This document shows, piece after piece, positions 32,038 through 40,767 of a DNA stretch of 64,000 nt (the first letter of the stretch is position 1; the number at the start of each line of letters is the position of its first letter). The DNA lies in assembly GCF_002021925.1 (NCBI RefSeq), contig NZ_CP012546.1:248001-312000 (forward strand), in the 5' to 3' direction. Source of the DNA: Campylobacter pinnipediorum subsp. pinnipediorum (GTDB lineage: Bacteria > Campylobacterota > Campylobacteria > Campylobacterales > Campylobacteraceae). Under the pieces are notes generated by a model. The model was not told the origin of the DNA. It searched no databases and saw only the letters and a list, made by a program, of their open reading frames with translations. The translations under genes and the position numbers were made by a program.

Positions 32038-32862
32038 ATGAGTTTATATCAAGTTCCAGATAATATAAAAACAGCAAATGACCTAACAGCAAAATTAGAA
32101 CATTTGCAAAATATAAAAAGAAGTTTTAGTGTTTATAGGATAGACTGCGGTAGCTGTAACGGCTGTGAGATAGAAATTTTTGCGGCAATTACACCTATGT
32201 GGGACCCTGAGCGTTTTGGATTTAAACTTGTAGCAAATCCACGCCACGCTGATATTTTGGTATGTTCAGGTCCTGTTACTAGACAGATGTATTATCCACT
32301 TTTGCGTGCTTATGAAGCAGCACCAGATCCAAAGATAGTAGTTGCTTTTGGTGCTTGTGGTTCTAGTGGCGGTATCTTTCATGATGCTTATAGTGTTTGG
32401 GGTGGTATAGATAAGGTTATACCGGTTGATGTTTATATACCAGGCTGCCCTCCACACCCAGCAAGTGTTATATATGGCCTTGGAATGGCACTTGGGATTA
32501 TCGATCAAAAGCTAGAAAAAAAGAGCTATGAGAATGATACAACTCTTGCGCCAGAAGTAAAAGAGTCAGTTATGGGTGATATACTTTTTGAAAGAGATTT
32601 ACAAGCTGAGTCAAAAAGGCTTATGAGTTATGTTTTTGGTAGAGAACTTTATAAAAAATATATAAGCGCTGTAAGTTCTTCAAGCGACATTCATAATGCG
32701 GATATAACTAAAAATACTTTGTTAGAAGCTATTAAAAAAGAAGAAGACCCTAGATATGCTGAATGTATGGCGATTTTACATAATGATATTTATTTAAAAT
32801 ATACAAAAGCCGATAAAAGCTTTAGTATAGACCCTAAAAAAGAGATTTGGGATAAAAGATGA
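32038..32862 (+). CDS. hyfI: Hydrogenase-4 small subunit, NuoB-like
   Basis: 274 residues. The proximal [4Fe-4S] ligands lie in CGSCNGCEIEI near residue 36, CSGPVTRQM and GACGSSGGIF, and PGCPPHPASVIYG, which is the usual pattern of a group 4 small subunit. It carries electrons from HyfH to the NiFe centre. A C-terminal extension of about 100 residues beyond the NuoB core is longer than in NuoB. Overlaps the next gene by four bases. Confidence 0.93.
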   Translation: MSLYQVPDNIKTANDLTAKLEHLQNIKRSFSVYRIDCGSCNGCEIEIFAAITPMWDPERFGFKLVANPRHADILVCSGPVTRQMYYPLLRAYEAAPDPKIVVAFGACGSSGGIFHDAYSVWGGIDKVIPVDVYIPGCPPHPASVIYGLGMALGIIDQKLEKKSYENDTTLAPEVKESVMGDILFERDLQAESKRLMSYVFGRELYKKYISAVSSSSDIHNADITKNTLLEAIKKEEDPRYAECMAILHNDIYLKYTKADKSFSIDPKKEIWDKR

Positions 32863-33203
32863 TAAGAATTTTTAAACTAACAAAACGCCATATGGACGAT
32901 AACGACAAAATGCCACGCGAGTTAAAAGATATAAAAATATTTTCAACTTGCGTTGGACATGGTGTTGGTACGATTGATTTTAGCGAACAAATAGCACAAA
33001 TGAGTGAAGAGGAATACGAACAAATGCTAAATGAGTCTGGCGAGTATGTAAAGTTTAAGCTTGGAAATCTTAGCAAATATTTTGAAGTTGAAATTTTTGC
33101 AGAGCATGCTTTAAGACTTTTACCACAACTTTGTGATGGTAAACTTAAACAAATTCTACTAAATTTACGTGAAGGATATTTAGTTATTAAAAAGGATTTT
33201 TGA
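32859..33203 (+). CDS. HycH/HyfJ-like formate hydrogenlyase maturation protein
   Basis: 114 residues, without Cys clusters. The opening ...FKLTKRHMDDNDKMPRELK... and FSTCVGHGVGTIDF match the small HycH/HyfJ family, thought to help large-subunit maturation. It overlaps both neighbours, between hyfI and the protease gene, exactly where hycH sits in E. coli. Assignment rests on position as much as on sequence. Confidence 0.75.
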   Translation: MIRIFKLTKRHMDDNDKMPRELKDIKIFSTCVGHGVGTIDFSEQIAQMSEEEYEQMLNESGEYVKFKLGNLSKYFEVEIFAEHALRLLPQLCDGKLKQILLNLREGYLVIKKDF

Positions 33204-33652
33204 TGAACAAAGCCGTTTTGTGTATAGGTAACCCTTTGCGTGGAGATGATGATGTTGGTAATGAGGTTGGACGATTAGTTTGTGAAAATTTAAAAGATTG
33301 GAAGGTTTTTTTTGGGGAAGATGTCCCTGAAAATGAGTTTGGTGCGATAAGAGATTTTGCTCCAGATATACTTATAGTCGTAGATGCTATGAGCGGATTT
33401 GATGATGAGAAGATTGAATTTTTTGATTTAAGTGATGATAGAGATTATATCTACTCGACACACAATCTACCAACTCCAATTCTTTTAAGTTATTTAAGAA
33501 AAATATGTCCTAAAACGCTTTTTTTGGGAATTAATGTTTTGCTTGAAAATGTTCTTGATTTTAAAGAGGGTATGAGTGAAAAAGCAAAACAAAGTGCAAA
33601 AAAAGCTCTTAAAAAGATTGAATTTATAGATGAAAATTTAAAAGGAGGTTGA
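33203..33652 (+). CDS. hycI: Hydrogenase maturation endopeptidase
   Basis: 149 residues. Nickel-dependent protease that trims the large subunit. GNPLRGDDDVGNEVG near the start carries the first acidic metal ligand, VVDAMSG the second and STHNLP the histidine. I prefer the ATG at 33203, which overlaps the preceding stop and has AAAGGA upstream, over a TTG one codon earlier. HyfG is the presumed substrate. Confidence 0.9.
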   Translation: MNKAVLCIGNPLRGDDDVGNEVGRLVCENLKDWKVFFGEDVPENEFGAIRDFAPDILIVVDAMSGFDDEKIEFFDLSDDRDYIYSTHNLPTPILLSYLRKICPKTLFLGINVLLENVLDFKEGMSEKAKQSAKKALKKIEFIDENLKGG

Positions 33653-33653
33653 A

Positions 33654-34514
33654 ATGTTAAATCCGGCACAAACAGCACAGGCTGTTTCAAGCTCAATGGA
33701 ACACAAAGCTCACACTCCATTTATAAGTGTGGTCTTTTTGGCAATAATGGCGGGGGCTGCTATTGCCATGGGTGATATTTTTTGGGCTCACTCAACGGTA
33801 GACATGGCTGAAAAACAATCAATAGGCATGGCTAATTTTATAGGAGGTATAACTTTTTCTTGTGGTCTTATGATGGTTGTTTTTTATGGGGGACATCTTT
33901 TTACTAGCTCTGTTTTATCAGGTGTAAGTACTTATGACAAAAAATTAACACTAGGAAAAACAGTTAGCTATTGGATTTTAGTTTGGATTTGTAATTTTAT
34001 AGGCGGTGCTTTGATCGCTTATATGTATTATCATTCAGGGCTTCCTTTGAAATTTGATGGATATATTTTGCATCACTTTATACCAACTGGTGTAGGTAAA
34101 ATCTCAACTCCATTTCATGAGCTTTTTATACGTGGTATATTTTGTAATGTTTTTGTTTGCATGGCTATTTGGACAGCAACATCTGAAAATGACTTGGCGG
34201 GTAAATTTTTTGCAATTATGTGGATGATAGGTGCTTTCGTTGCTTGTTCTATGGAGCACTGCGTTGCAAATATGTTTATAATTACAGAAGCATTGATAGC
34301 AAAATCTCACTATTTAGCTGCAAACTCAGGCGATATTAACGCACTTGCTAGCTCTTTGCACGGCGTTAGTGTTGATGGTTTAAATTCTCTTAATGTATTT
34401 AATTTTTTGATTAAAAATTTATTACCTGTTACTATGGGGAATGTTGTCGGGGGACTATTCTTTGTAGGTCTTGTTGGATTTATGGTAAATAAATTTGATA
34501 TGAAAAAAGCTTAA
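33654..34514 (+). CDS. focA: Formate/nitrite transporter family channel (FocA-like)
   Basis: Pentameric inner-membrane channel of the FNT family, 286 residues with six membrane segments. GGITFSCGLMMVVFYGGHLF and TSSVLSG form the first signature; NFIGG, MEHCVANMF and PVTMGNVVGG follow, with His in EHCVANM being the conserved pore histidine. Being last in the hyf operon, it very likely moves formate to the formate hydrogenlyase. A hairpin terminator follows at once. Confidence 0.92.
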   Translation: MLNPAQTAQAVSSSMEHKAHTPFISVVFLAIMAGAAIAMGDIFWAHSTVDMAEKQSIGMANFIGGITFSCGLMMVVFYGGHLFTSSVLSGVSTYDKKLTLGKTVSYWILVWICNFIGGALIAYMYYHSGLPLKFDGYILHHFIPTGVGKISTPFHELFIRGIFCNVFVCMAIWTATSENDLAGKFFAIMWMIGAFVACSMEHCVANMFIITEALIAKSHYLAANSGDINALASSLHGVSVDGLNSLNVFNFLIKNLLPVTMGNVVGGLFFVGLVGFMVNKFDMKKA

Positions 34515-34521
34515 TTTTTTG

Positions 34522-34552
34522 GGTTAGCAGGTTTTCCTGCTAACATTTTTTT
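34522..34552 (+). terminator. Terminator of the hyf operon
   Basis: GTTAGCAGG and CCTGCTAAC form a perfect 9-bp stem with a TTTT loop and a T7 run directly after it: a standard intrinsic terminator. Confidence 0.9.
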
Positions 34553-34559
34553 GTTAAAC

Positions 34560-34826
34560 CTAATCACAAGTTAATATATATCCTGTTTCTGATACATTTT
34601 TTAGCTTTATGCCAAGCTCTCTTTTTAATCTTAATATAGTGTTTTGAATAGCACCTTTACTTACATACTCATTACCATACACAAACTCTTCTATCATCTC
34701 ATAGCTAACTAGCTTATTTAGATTATAAGCAAAGAGCCAAAAGAATTTATTTTGAAGATAAGATAGATAAATTTCTTCTCCATTTTTAAATATCTTTTCT
34801 TTTTCATAAGTTATGGCTATTATCAT
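34560..34826 (-). CDS. Orphan OmpR-type winged-helix DNA-binding domain
   Basis: 88 residues forming only the C-terminal DNA-binding half of an OmpR/PhoB regulator: the recognition helix region SKGAIQNTILRLKRELG and the wing ending TGYILTCD are clear. There is no receiver domain and no room for one; an in-frame stop lies just upstream. The ATG sits inside the hairpin that ends the dsb genes and lacks a ribosome binding site. It may be the remnant of a two-component regulator or a small stand-alone regulator of the neighbouring focA/hyf or dsb genes. Confidence 0.55.
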   Translation of the reverse strand: MIIAITYEKEKIFKNGEEIYLSYLQNKFFWLFAYNLNKLVSYEMIEEFVYGNEYVSKGAIQNTILRLKRELGIKLKNVSETGYILTCD

Positions 34827-34856
34827 AAAAAGGTCTAAAAATAGACCTTTTTATTA
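34827..34856 (-). terminator. Terminator after the dsb genes
   Basis: AAAAAGGTCTA and TAGACCTTTTT pair around a short AT loop, directly behind the DsbB-type stop codon, with T-rich flanks in both directions. Confidence 0.75.
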
Positions 34857-35483
34857 TTTTGGATTTTTAACCGTTGTTATGATTTTACTAGTAAATAACA
34901 CTAATAATACAATAAAACAAACAACAAAGCCAAGTAAAGTACTATCTGCCATAGACATAAAGTGTTGTGAAGGTATCAAATACCAGCCATCTTGATATAG
35001 GTTTATGAAGTATTCTTGAATGCTATTTAAAGTAACTCCATCTGGTATTACAGAGTTTTCAAATCCACAATCCCCAGTAGGTAAAAACCAATCAGGGGCC
35101 CATATGTGAAGTGGTAAGTTAAATGGATATGTTGGATCTGTTGAACAACCTTGAACACCAAAAGGATCATCACTATGTGCTGCTGCATGTATTCTAGCAA
35201 GCTTTACACTATACATAATTCCTTGTATCGCACCCCAAAAAGCAAAAGCATACCCAGGTAGTGTAAAATAATTTTTCTTAGGGTCTATTGTTGCTAATAT
35301 CCCACCAAGAGTCATACATAAAAATGCAAATCTTATATATACACATTGCTCGCAAGGAGGCATATAAAGATAGTGCTGAAAGAAAGAGTGGGCTAGGATT
35401 ACTAGCCCCGCACTTACAATTATCAACAATATCCAAGGGTATCTAGTATATTGCCAAGATGATATTTTTTGTATTATATTCAT
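34854..35483 (-). CDS. DsbB/DsbI-type disulfide oxidase
   Basis: Inner-membrane quinone-linked enzyme that reoxidises the DsbA partner. 209 residues, about four to five membrane segments. The first Cys pair is PPCEQC at residues 44-47; the second pair is split over the periplasmic loop (QGCSTDP and TGDCGFE), as in DsbB/DsbI. The long loop between them is larger than in E. coli DsbB. It follows the DsbA-like gene by nine bases, so the pair is an operon. Context with astA makes it the likely equivalent of DsbI of the assT-dsbL-dsbI set. Confidence 0.88.
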   Translation of the reverse strand: MNIIQKISSWQYTRYPWILLIIVSAGLVILAHSFFQHYLYMPPCEQCVYIRFAFLCMTLGGILATIDPKKNYFTLPGYAFAFWGAIQGIMYSVKLARIHAAAHSDDPFGVQGCSTDPTYPFNLPLHIWAPDWFLPTGDCGFENSVIPDGVTLNSIQEYFINLYQDGWYLIPSQHFMSMADSTLLGFVVCFIVLLVLFTSKIITTVKNPK

Positions 35484-35492
35484 TTTTAAAGC

Positions 35493-36152
35493 CTATTTTT
35501 TTAATAGTTCTTCTATAAGTTGTGCAAAACCATCTATTGATTTGATACTACTTGTATAGATTAGATATTTACCATTTACAACAAATGCTGGAACACCTTG
35601 AATTTTAGCTACATCATAGGCAGCATCCCATTTTTTAAGTAAGTCTTGAACTTCTGGAGTTTGTAACTCTTTGTTATATTCATCCATACTCATACCAACA
35701 GCATCAAGACCTGTTTTTAAGAAAGCTGCTTCATTCTTACCAGCATCCCATCTCTCTTTTTTGTCATGATAGGCTTTATAGTATGCAAATTTAGCTTTTT
35801 TAAATAGTGATTTTTCATCTAAAAGACTAGTGCCACTTTTCATATCTTTAACAGCTAAAATAGCCAATATTTTACTTCCAGCCTCACCATAATCACCCTT
35901 TGTTTTTAGATGAAATGGAACATATTTTAAACCAGCAACTTTTTCAACAACTTTTGGTGTTACACTTTTATCATATTTATAACAAAATGGGCAAGCATAA
36001 CTAAATACTTTTGTTAGTGTATTGTTTTCTACAGGCAAAGGATTTTCTAATTTCATATAGTCTTTTCCTTCTGTAAAAGCATTTGCACTTAAAGCACCAA
36101 AGATAGCAACAGCTGACAAAAGTTTAGTTGTCTTAGTAAATAAAGATTTCAT
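35493..36152 (-). CDS. DsbA/DsbL-type periplasmic thiol oxidase
   Basis: 219 residues from the ATG at 36152, preceded by AAGGAG; upstream in-frame codons lack a site. The signal peptide ends at SANA. The thioredoxin-fold active site is CPFC at residues 54-57 and the cis-proline loop is QGVPAFVV. It introduces disulfides in the periplasm. The divergently encoded arylsulfate sulfotransferase has a close Cys pair (450 and 457) and is the obvious client. Confidence 0.9.
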   Translation of the reverse strand: MKSLFTKTTKLLSAVAIFGALSANAFTEGKDYMKLENPLPVENNTLTKVFSYACPFCYKYDKSVTPKVVEKVAGLKYVPFHLKTKGDYGEAGSKILAILAVKDMKSGTSLLDEKSLFKKAKFAYYKAYHDKKERWDAGKNEAAFLKTGLDAVGMSMDEYNKELQTPEVQDLLKKWDAAYDVAKIQGVPAFVVNGKYLIYTSSIKSIDGFAQLIEELLKK

Positions 36153-36354
36153 AATAAAACTCCTTGTGATAAAATTTGATAATGTAATTTTATACAAACC
36201 AACTTCCAAAAAAATAACGCTAGTATAAATTTAAGATTAAATATAAAAATTATTTTTTATAAAAGCTTTTATAAATTAAATTTAATATTCATGTGATTTT
36301 TATATGATTAAAATATTTTAAAATTACATTTAAAACCTATTAAAAGGAGAACAA
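36153..36354. promoter_or_regulatory. Divergent promoter region between the dsb pair and astA
   Basis: About 200 AT-rich bases serving both directions, with AAAAGGAG before astA and AAGGAG before the DsbA-like gene. No distinct operator stands out, but the shared region would allow joint control. Confidence 0.4.
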
Positions 36355-38217
36355 ATGAAAACAAGATCTATAATCTCATCAGCTTTAGTTGCCACAATGT
36401 TAGTCGGTGGTCTTAGTGTATCTGCTCTTGGTATGGGAGGCTTGAGTGGTCCTAGTATAAATTATCAAGTTCAAGGTAAGATAGGTGAAGTTAAGTTAAA
36501 TCCTTATGGTCTTGCACCACTTACAGCGGTAATTAGAAACGGAGGATATGAATTATCTGATATTAAAGTAACAATACTTCCAAAGCCAGGCGGTCAAACA
36601 GTAAGTTATAAAGTAGATAATAAAACAGCTAGAACTCATGGCGGTATACCTGTTTTTGGTCTTTATGCTGCATATACAAACACAGTTGAAGTAAGTTATA
36701 CAAAAACAGAGCTAAATGGAAAGTCAGAAAAAGTAACAGAAAAGTATCAAATCTCAACAGGACCTGTTGGAATGACTCCATCTGGTTTAAAATCTCATAC
36801 AGGTATGCCTTTTGGTAAAGTAACAGTTAAAAAGGCAGATAAGGAATTTTCTGACAGACTTTATCTTGTAAATAATGTGCCGGGCAAAATGCCAGGAAGA
36901 AGCGCACAAGCTATATGGAATAACCCATCTGGTGGTGCTTTAGAGTGGAATAATGACTCAAATTCATTTGTTATAGATACTCAAGGCGAGGTTAGATGGT
37001 ATTTTGATAAAGACAAACTTTTAAATCCAGGCGATATTTATAATACCGGTATTCAAATGGGTTTTAGACAAAATGCAGATGGCGCTTTAACTTGGGGTTA
37101 TGGTCAAAGATATGTAAAATATGATCTAATGGGTAGAGAGATATTTAACCGCCAATTACCACTTGCTTATAATGACTTTTCACACTCTTTAGATGCTGCT
37201 CAAAATGGTGATTACTTCTTAAGAGTTGGCTCATCTAACTTAAAAAGGCTTGATGGTAAAAATGTAAGAACAGTTAGAGATGTTATCGTTGAGATAGATC
37301 AAAATGGATATGTCGTAGATGAATGGCCTTTATATAAAATTTTAGATCCATATAGAAAAGATGTTATTATGGCCTTAGATCAAGGTGCGGTTTGTCTGAA
37401 TGTTGATGCTTCTCAAGCAGGACATACCATAAGTGCAGAAGAACTTGCTAAGCTTGATGAAAGTAATCAATTTGGTGATATAGCAGGAACCGGTATAGGT
37501 AGAAACTGGGCTCATGTAAATAGTGTTGATTATGATCCAAATGATGATTCTATTATTATCTCAAGTCGCCATCAAAGTGCTATGATTAAGATAGGCAGAG
37601 ATAAAAAAGTAAAATGGATAGCTGGTGCTCATAAAGGTTGGGGAAAACAATTCCAAGATAAACTACTTCAACCAGTTGATGCAAAAGGTAAAAAAATAGT
37701 TTGTGATGATGAATATAGTAAATGCCCAGGATATCTAAATGATGAGGGTGGATTTGACTGGACTTGGACACAACATACTGCATTTTTGATTGACTCTAAG
37801 TCAAATAAAGATGTGGTTTATCTTACGGTATTTGATAATGGTGATGCAAGAGGTATGGAACAGCCAGCTATTGCTAGTATGAAATACTCTCGTGCTGTTG
37901 TTTATAAAATAGATCAAAAGAAAATGACTATACAACAAGTTTGGGAATATGGTAAAGATAGAGGAAGTGATTTTTATAGTTCCATTACAAGCTTAACAGA
38001 GTATCATAAAGATAAAGACTCTTTGGTTGTTTATTCAGCAACTGCTGGTATGCAGTTTGATATGGTTAAAGGTGTTCCAGTTGGTGCATCTGCTCCTGAA
38101 CTTTTAGAATTTAAATGGGGTTCAACAACTCCTAGCCTTTGGATGAAGTTTGAAGGAACTGGTATAGGCTATCAAGCGATGCCTTTAAGTCTTGAAAAAG
38201 CTTTTGATCATAAATAA
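36355..38217 (+). CDS. astA: Arylsulfate sulfotransferase
   Basis: Periplasmic PAPS-independent enzyme that moves sulfate between phenolic compounds. 620 residues with a signal peptide ending near SALG. Residues matching the E. coli AssT active site are visible: His277 in SHSLDA, His387 in NWAHVNS, Arg405 in SSRHQSA (18 apart, as in AssT) and His474 in WTQHTAF, the likely transient sulfate carrier. Cys450 and Cys457 match the structural disulfide of AssT that needs DsbL/DsbI. The two Dsb genes are divergent from it. A strong hairpin ends the gene. Confidence 0.93.
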   Translation: MKTRSIISSALVATMLVGGLSVSALGMGGLSGPSINYQVQGKIGEVKLNPYGLAPLTAVIRNGGYELSDIKVTILPKPGGQTVSYKVDNKTARTHGGIPVFGLYAAYTNTVEVSYTKTELNGKSEKVTEKYQISTGPVGMTPSGLKSHTGMPFGKVTVKKADKEFSDRLYLVNNVPGKMPGRSAQAIWNNPSGGALEWNNDSNSFVIDTQGEVRWYFDKDKLLNPGDIYNTGIQMGFRQNADGALTWGYGQRYVKYDLMGREIFNRQLPLAYNDFSHSLDAAQNGDYFLRVGSSNLKRLDGKNVRTVRDVIVEIDQNGYVVDEWPLYKILDPYRKDVIMALDQGAVCLNVDASQAGHTISAEELAKLDESNQFGDIAGTGIGRNWAHVNSVDYDPNDDSIIISSRHQSAMIKIGRDKKVKWIAGAHKGWGKQFQDKLLQPVDAKGKKIVCDDEYSKCPGYLNDEGGFDWTWTQHTAFLIDSKSNKDVVYLTVFDNGDARGMEQPAIASMKYSRAVVYKIDQKKMTIQQVWEYGKDRGSDFYSSITSLTEYHKDKDSLVVYSATAGMQFDMVKGVPVGASAPELLEFKWGSTTPSLWMKFEGTGIGYQAMPLSLEKAFDHK

Positions 38218-38226
38218 AGATTGTAA

Positions 38227-38250
38227 TACGGCTATAGAGATATAGCCGTA
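38227..38250. terminator. Terminator between astA and fdhF
   Basis: TACGGCTATA and TATAGCCGTA form a perfect 10-bp stem around GAGA between two convergent genes. Confidence 0.8.
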
Positions 38251-38311
38251 CAATAAATTTATAAAAAATAAAATAATACAACCATCTCCAAACAAGGAAT
38301 GGTATAAATGT

Positions 38312-40579
38312 CTAAAAAGTCATAGGATGATGGTGAAAGTCATCAAATATGATTTTTGAAGTTTGGAATTTCTCTCTTTTCAACTCTCTAACTCTTAAAA
38401 ACTCATCTTCATCTATCTTTTTGATTTGGATTGCAGCTTTAAATGTAGGAGTTTTTGATATATAATCCCATCCAGAACTTGTAAGTTCGTTACATGAACT
38501 TTCCCAGTAGTGAAATGTCATCTGTATGATTCCATCAGGAACACAGTCGGTTAAGTCAGCTTTGATTACTATATAGCCATATCTACTCCATGCTTTTATA
38601 AAATCGCCGTGAGATATTCCATACCTAGCAGCTAGTGCCGGATTCATTTCAGCTATAGGTCCTATGCTATCGCCACCTTCTTCTATCGCTTTTGAGCGTC
38701 TTGTCATTGTGCCAACTGTATATTGATATACTTTTCTTGTTGTTAGTAACTGTATGGGGTATTGTTCATCTGTTTTTTCATCAATAGACCCAGCCATTAC
38801 AGGATAGTCTTCTGGCATGTTTAATTTTTTTGCAAAATCTTCTTTTGCTGTCTCTATATCACTTGCTTTATCAACAAACAAACAAGGTACTAAATTTCCC
38901 TTTCCGTCTGGTGTAAAGAATTTTTTATCAAGATATAGACTTTGTCCACCCATACTATTTTCATCAGGGCATGGCCAGTGTAATCCGTGATTTCTTTTTA
39001 GTCTATAATAACTCATGCCACCGTATCTTTTAGGGTCTATTTTTCTTACTTCTTCCCATATTTCTTCCGGATGTTTATAGTTAAATAGTTCCCCATATCC
39101 AAGTCTTCTGGCAAGTTCGCATACTATCCACCAGTCTTGTCTTGCATCGCCTGGAGGTGTTATGACCGCATCATTGTGCTGAACTCTACGCTCAGCATTT
39201 GCATAAAGCCCCTCTTTTTCGCTACTTGCAACACCTGGCAATACTATATCAGCTTTTAAAGCTGTTTCTGTTAAGAAAATATCTTGAACCACATACATCT
39301 CAACCTCAGAAACACCCTTCAAGAAGTGGTTTGTGTTTGGTTCGGATATAACAGGATTTTCACCTATAGTCCAAAAAAACTTAACCTTACCATCCAATAT
39401 CGCATTCGGAACTTCTGTTTTATGAATTCCTACCTTATCACTTAAATGCCCTTTTGGTAGATGCCATTTTGTTTCAAACCATTCTCTTGCCTCAGGATCT
39501 GTTACTGCACCTAGATTAGGAAATACATTTGGTAAAACGCCCATATCGCAACAGCCTTGAACGTTTTCTTGACCCCTTATAGGCAAATCCCCGCTACCAA
39601 CTTCACAAATATTACCTGTTATAAGCATTAAGTTTGATATATCACAAACGCCACCTACACCGTGATTAAAGTGTGTTACGCCCATTCCATGTGTTATTAC
39701 AGCTGGTTTTGTAGTAGCATAAATTCTAGCCGCTGCTCTTATGTCTTCAGCTTTTAGTTTTGTGTATGTAGCAACTTTTTCTGGCGAATAATCTTTTACA
39801 GCCTCCTTGACATATTCAAACCCATGAGTGTGTTCTTTAATAAACTCATAATTAGCAAGATTTTCTTCTATGATTGTATAAATCAAAGCATTTATTACAG
39901 GTATATTATGCTCTGGTTCGAGTTGCAAATGTATATCTGCTCTATTTGCAAATTCTGTTTTTATAGGATCTATAACTATTAGTTTAGCACCTCTATTTAA
40001 AGCCCTTTGAACATGCATAGCTACGATAGGGTGACCATTTTCAGGGTTTGAACCTATCATTAATATACAGTTACTATGAGTTCCTATCTCTGTGAAGCTG
40101 TTTGTAGCTGCTCCGTTACCGATTGTTTTGGCAAGTCCTGCCACTGTCGGAGCGTGTCAAATACGAGCACAGTGATCTATATTGTTTGTTCCAAGCACCC
40201 TCATAAGTTTTTGTGCTACATAGTTATCTTCTAGTGTACATCTTGCTGAAAAATTTCCAACCAATGCATCTGGACCATGTTTTTCAACAACATCTTTCAT
40301 TTTGTTTGCTATAAGGTCAAGTGCTTCATCCCAACTTGCTTCAACAAAGTCCCCATCTTTGCTTAAAACACCATCTTTTTTTCTAATAAGTGGCTTAGTT
40401 AGTCTATCAGGAGCGCCTACATAATCCCAGCCGTAGCATCCTTTTAGACAAAGACTTCCCTCGTTAACAGGATTGTCTTCAACACCAACAGCAGATTTGA
40501 TATGATTTCCTTCAACAAAAAGTTCTACTTCACATCCTGTCCCACAATACGGACAGATGACTTTTCCTCCGCTTTTCAT
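38312..40579 (-). CDS. fdhF: Formate dehydrogenase H-type, selenocysteine-containing
   Basis: Oxidises formate to CO2 with a molybdenum (MGD) centre and one [4Fe-4S] cluster. The gene reads as 755 residues across an in-frame TGA at 40157-40159: the sequence around it is DHCARI-U-HAPTVAGLA, the exact selenocysteine context of FdhF. The N-terminal cluster ligands are CPYCGTGC (Cys9, 12, 16) and the Cys in GSLCLKG. There is no signal peptide, so it is cytosolic, as expected for formate hydrogenlyase. The bases just after the TGA can fold into a hairpin suited to SelB recoding. AAGGAGG precedes the start. Confidence 0.95.
40157..40159 (-). other. Selenocysteine codon of fdhF
   Basis: TGA read as selenocysteine 141. 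Homologous readings on both sides stay in the same frame, and the residue position equals the catalytic Sec of E. coli FdhF. Without recoding, the protein would stop after 140 residues. Confidence 0.93.
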
Positions 40580-40634
40580 TTTTCCTCCTTTTTTGCAAAT
40601 AGCTCAAATATTTCAAATCAGCATATTTACTTAT

Positions 40635-40651
40635 TATGCAATTTTTGCATA
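40635..40651. promoter_or_regulatory. Perfect dyad in the fdhF leader
   Basis: TATGCAA-TTT-TTGCATA, seven-base arms, in the ~190-base gap between the polyferredoxin gene and fdhF. It may be an operator or a small RNA hairpin; no regulator can be named. Confidence 0.35.
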
Positions 40652-40767
40652 TAAATGTTTAAAAAAATATAAAAAATTTATTAATTTTTATTGTTTAAGG
40701 ATAAAATATAAAAACGAGTAATAATTATATAAAATTCGTAATACTCAGGCTTAAGCTAAATGCCCCT

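Noticed and set aside
40157-40579. Separate 140-residue truncated formate dehydrogenase
   Set aside because: It is the first part of fdhF; the TGA is a selenocysteine codon.
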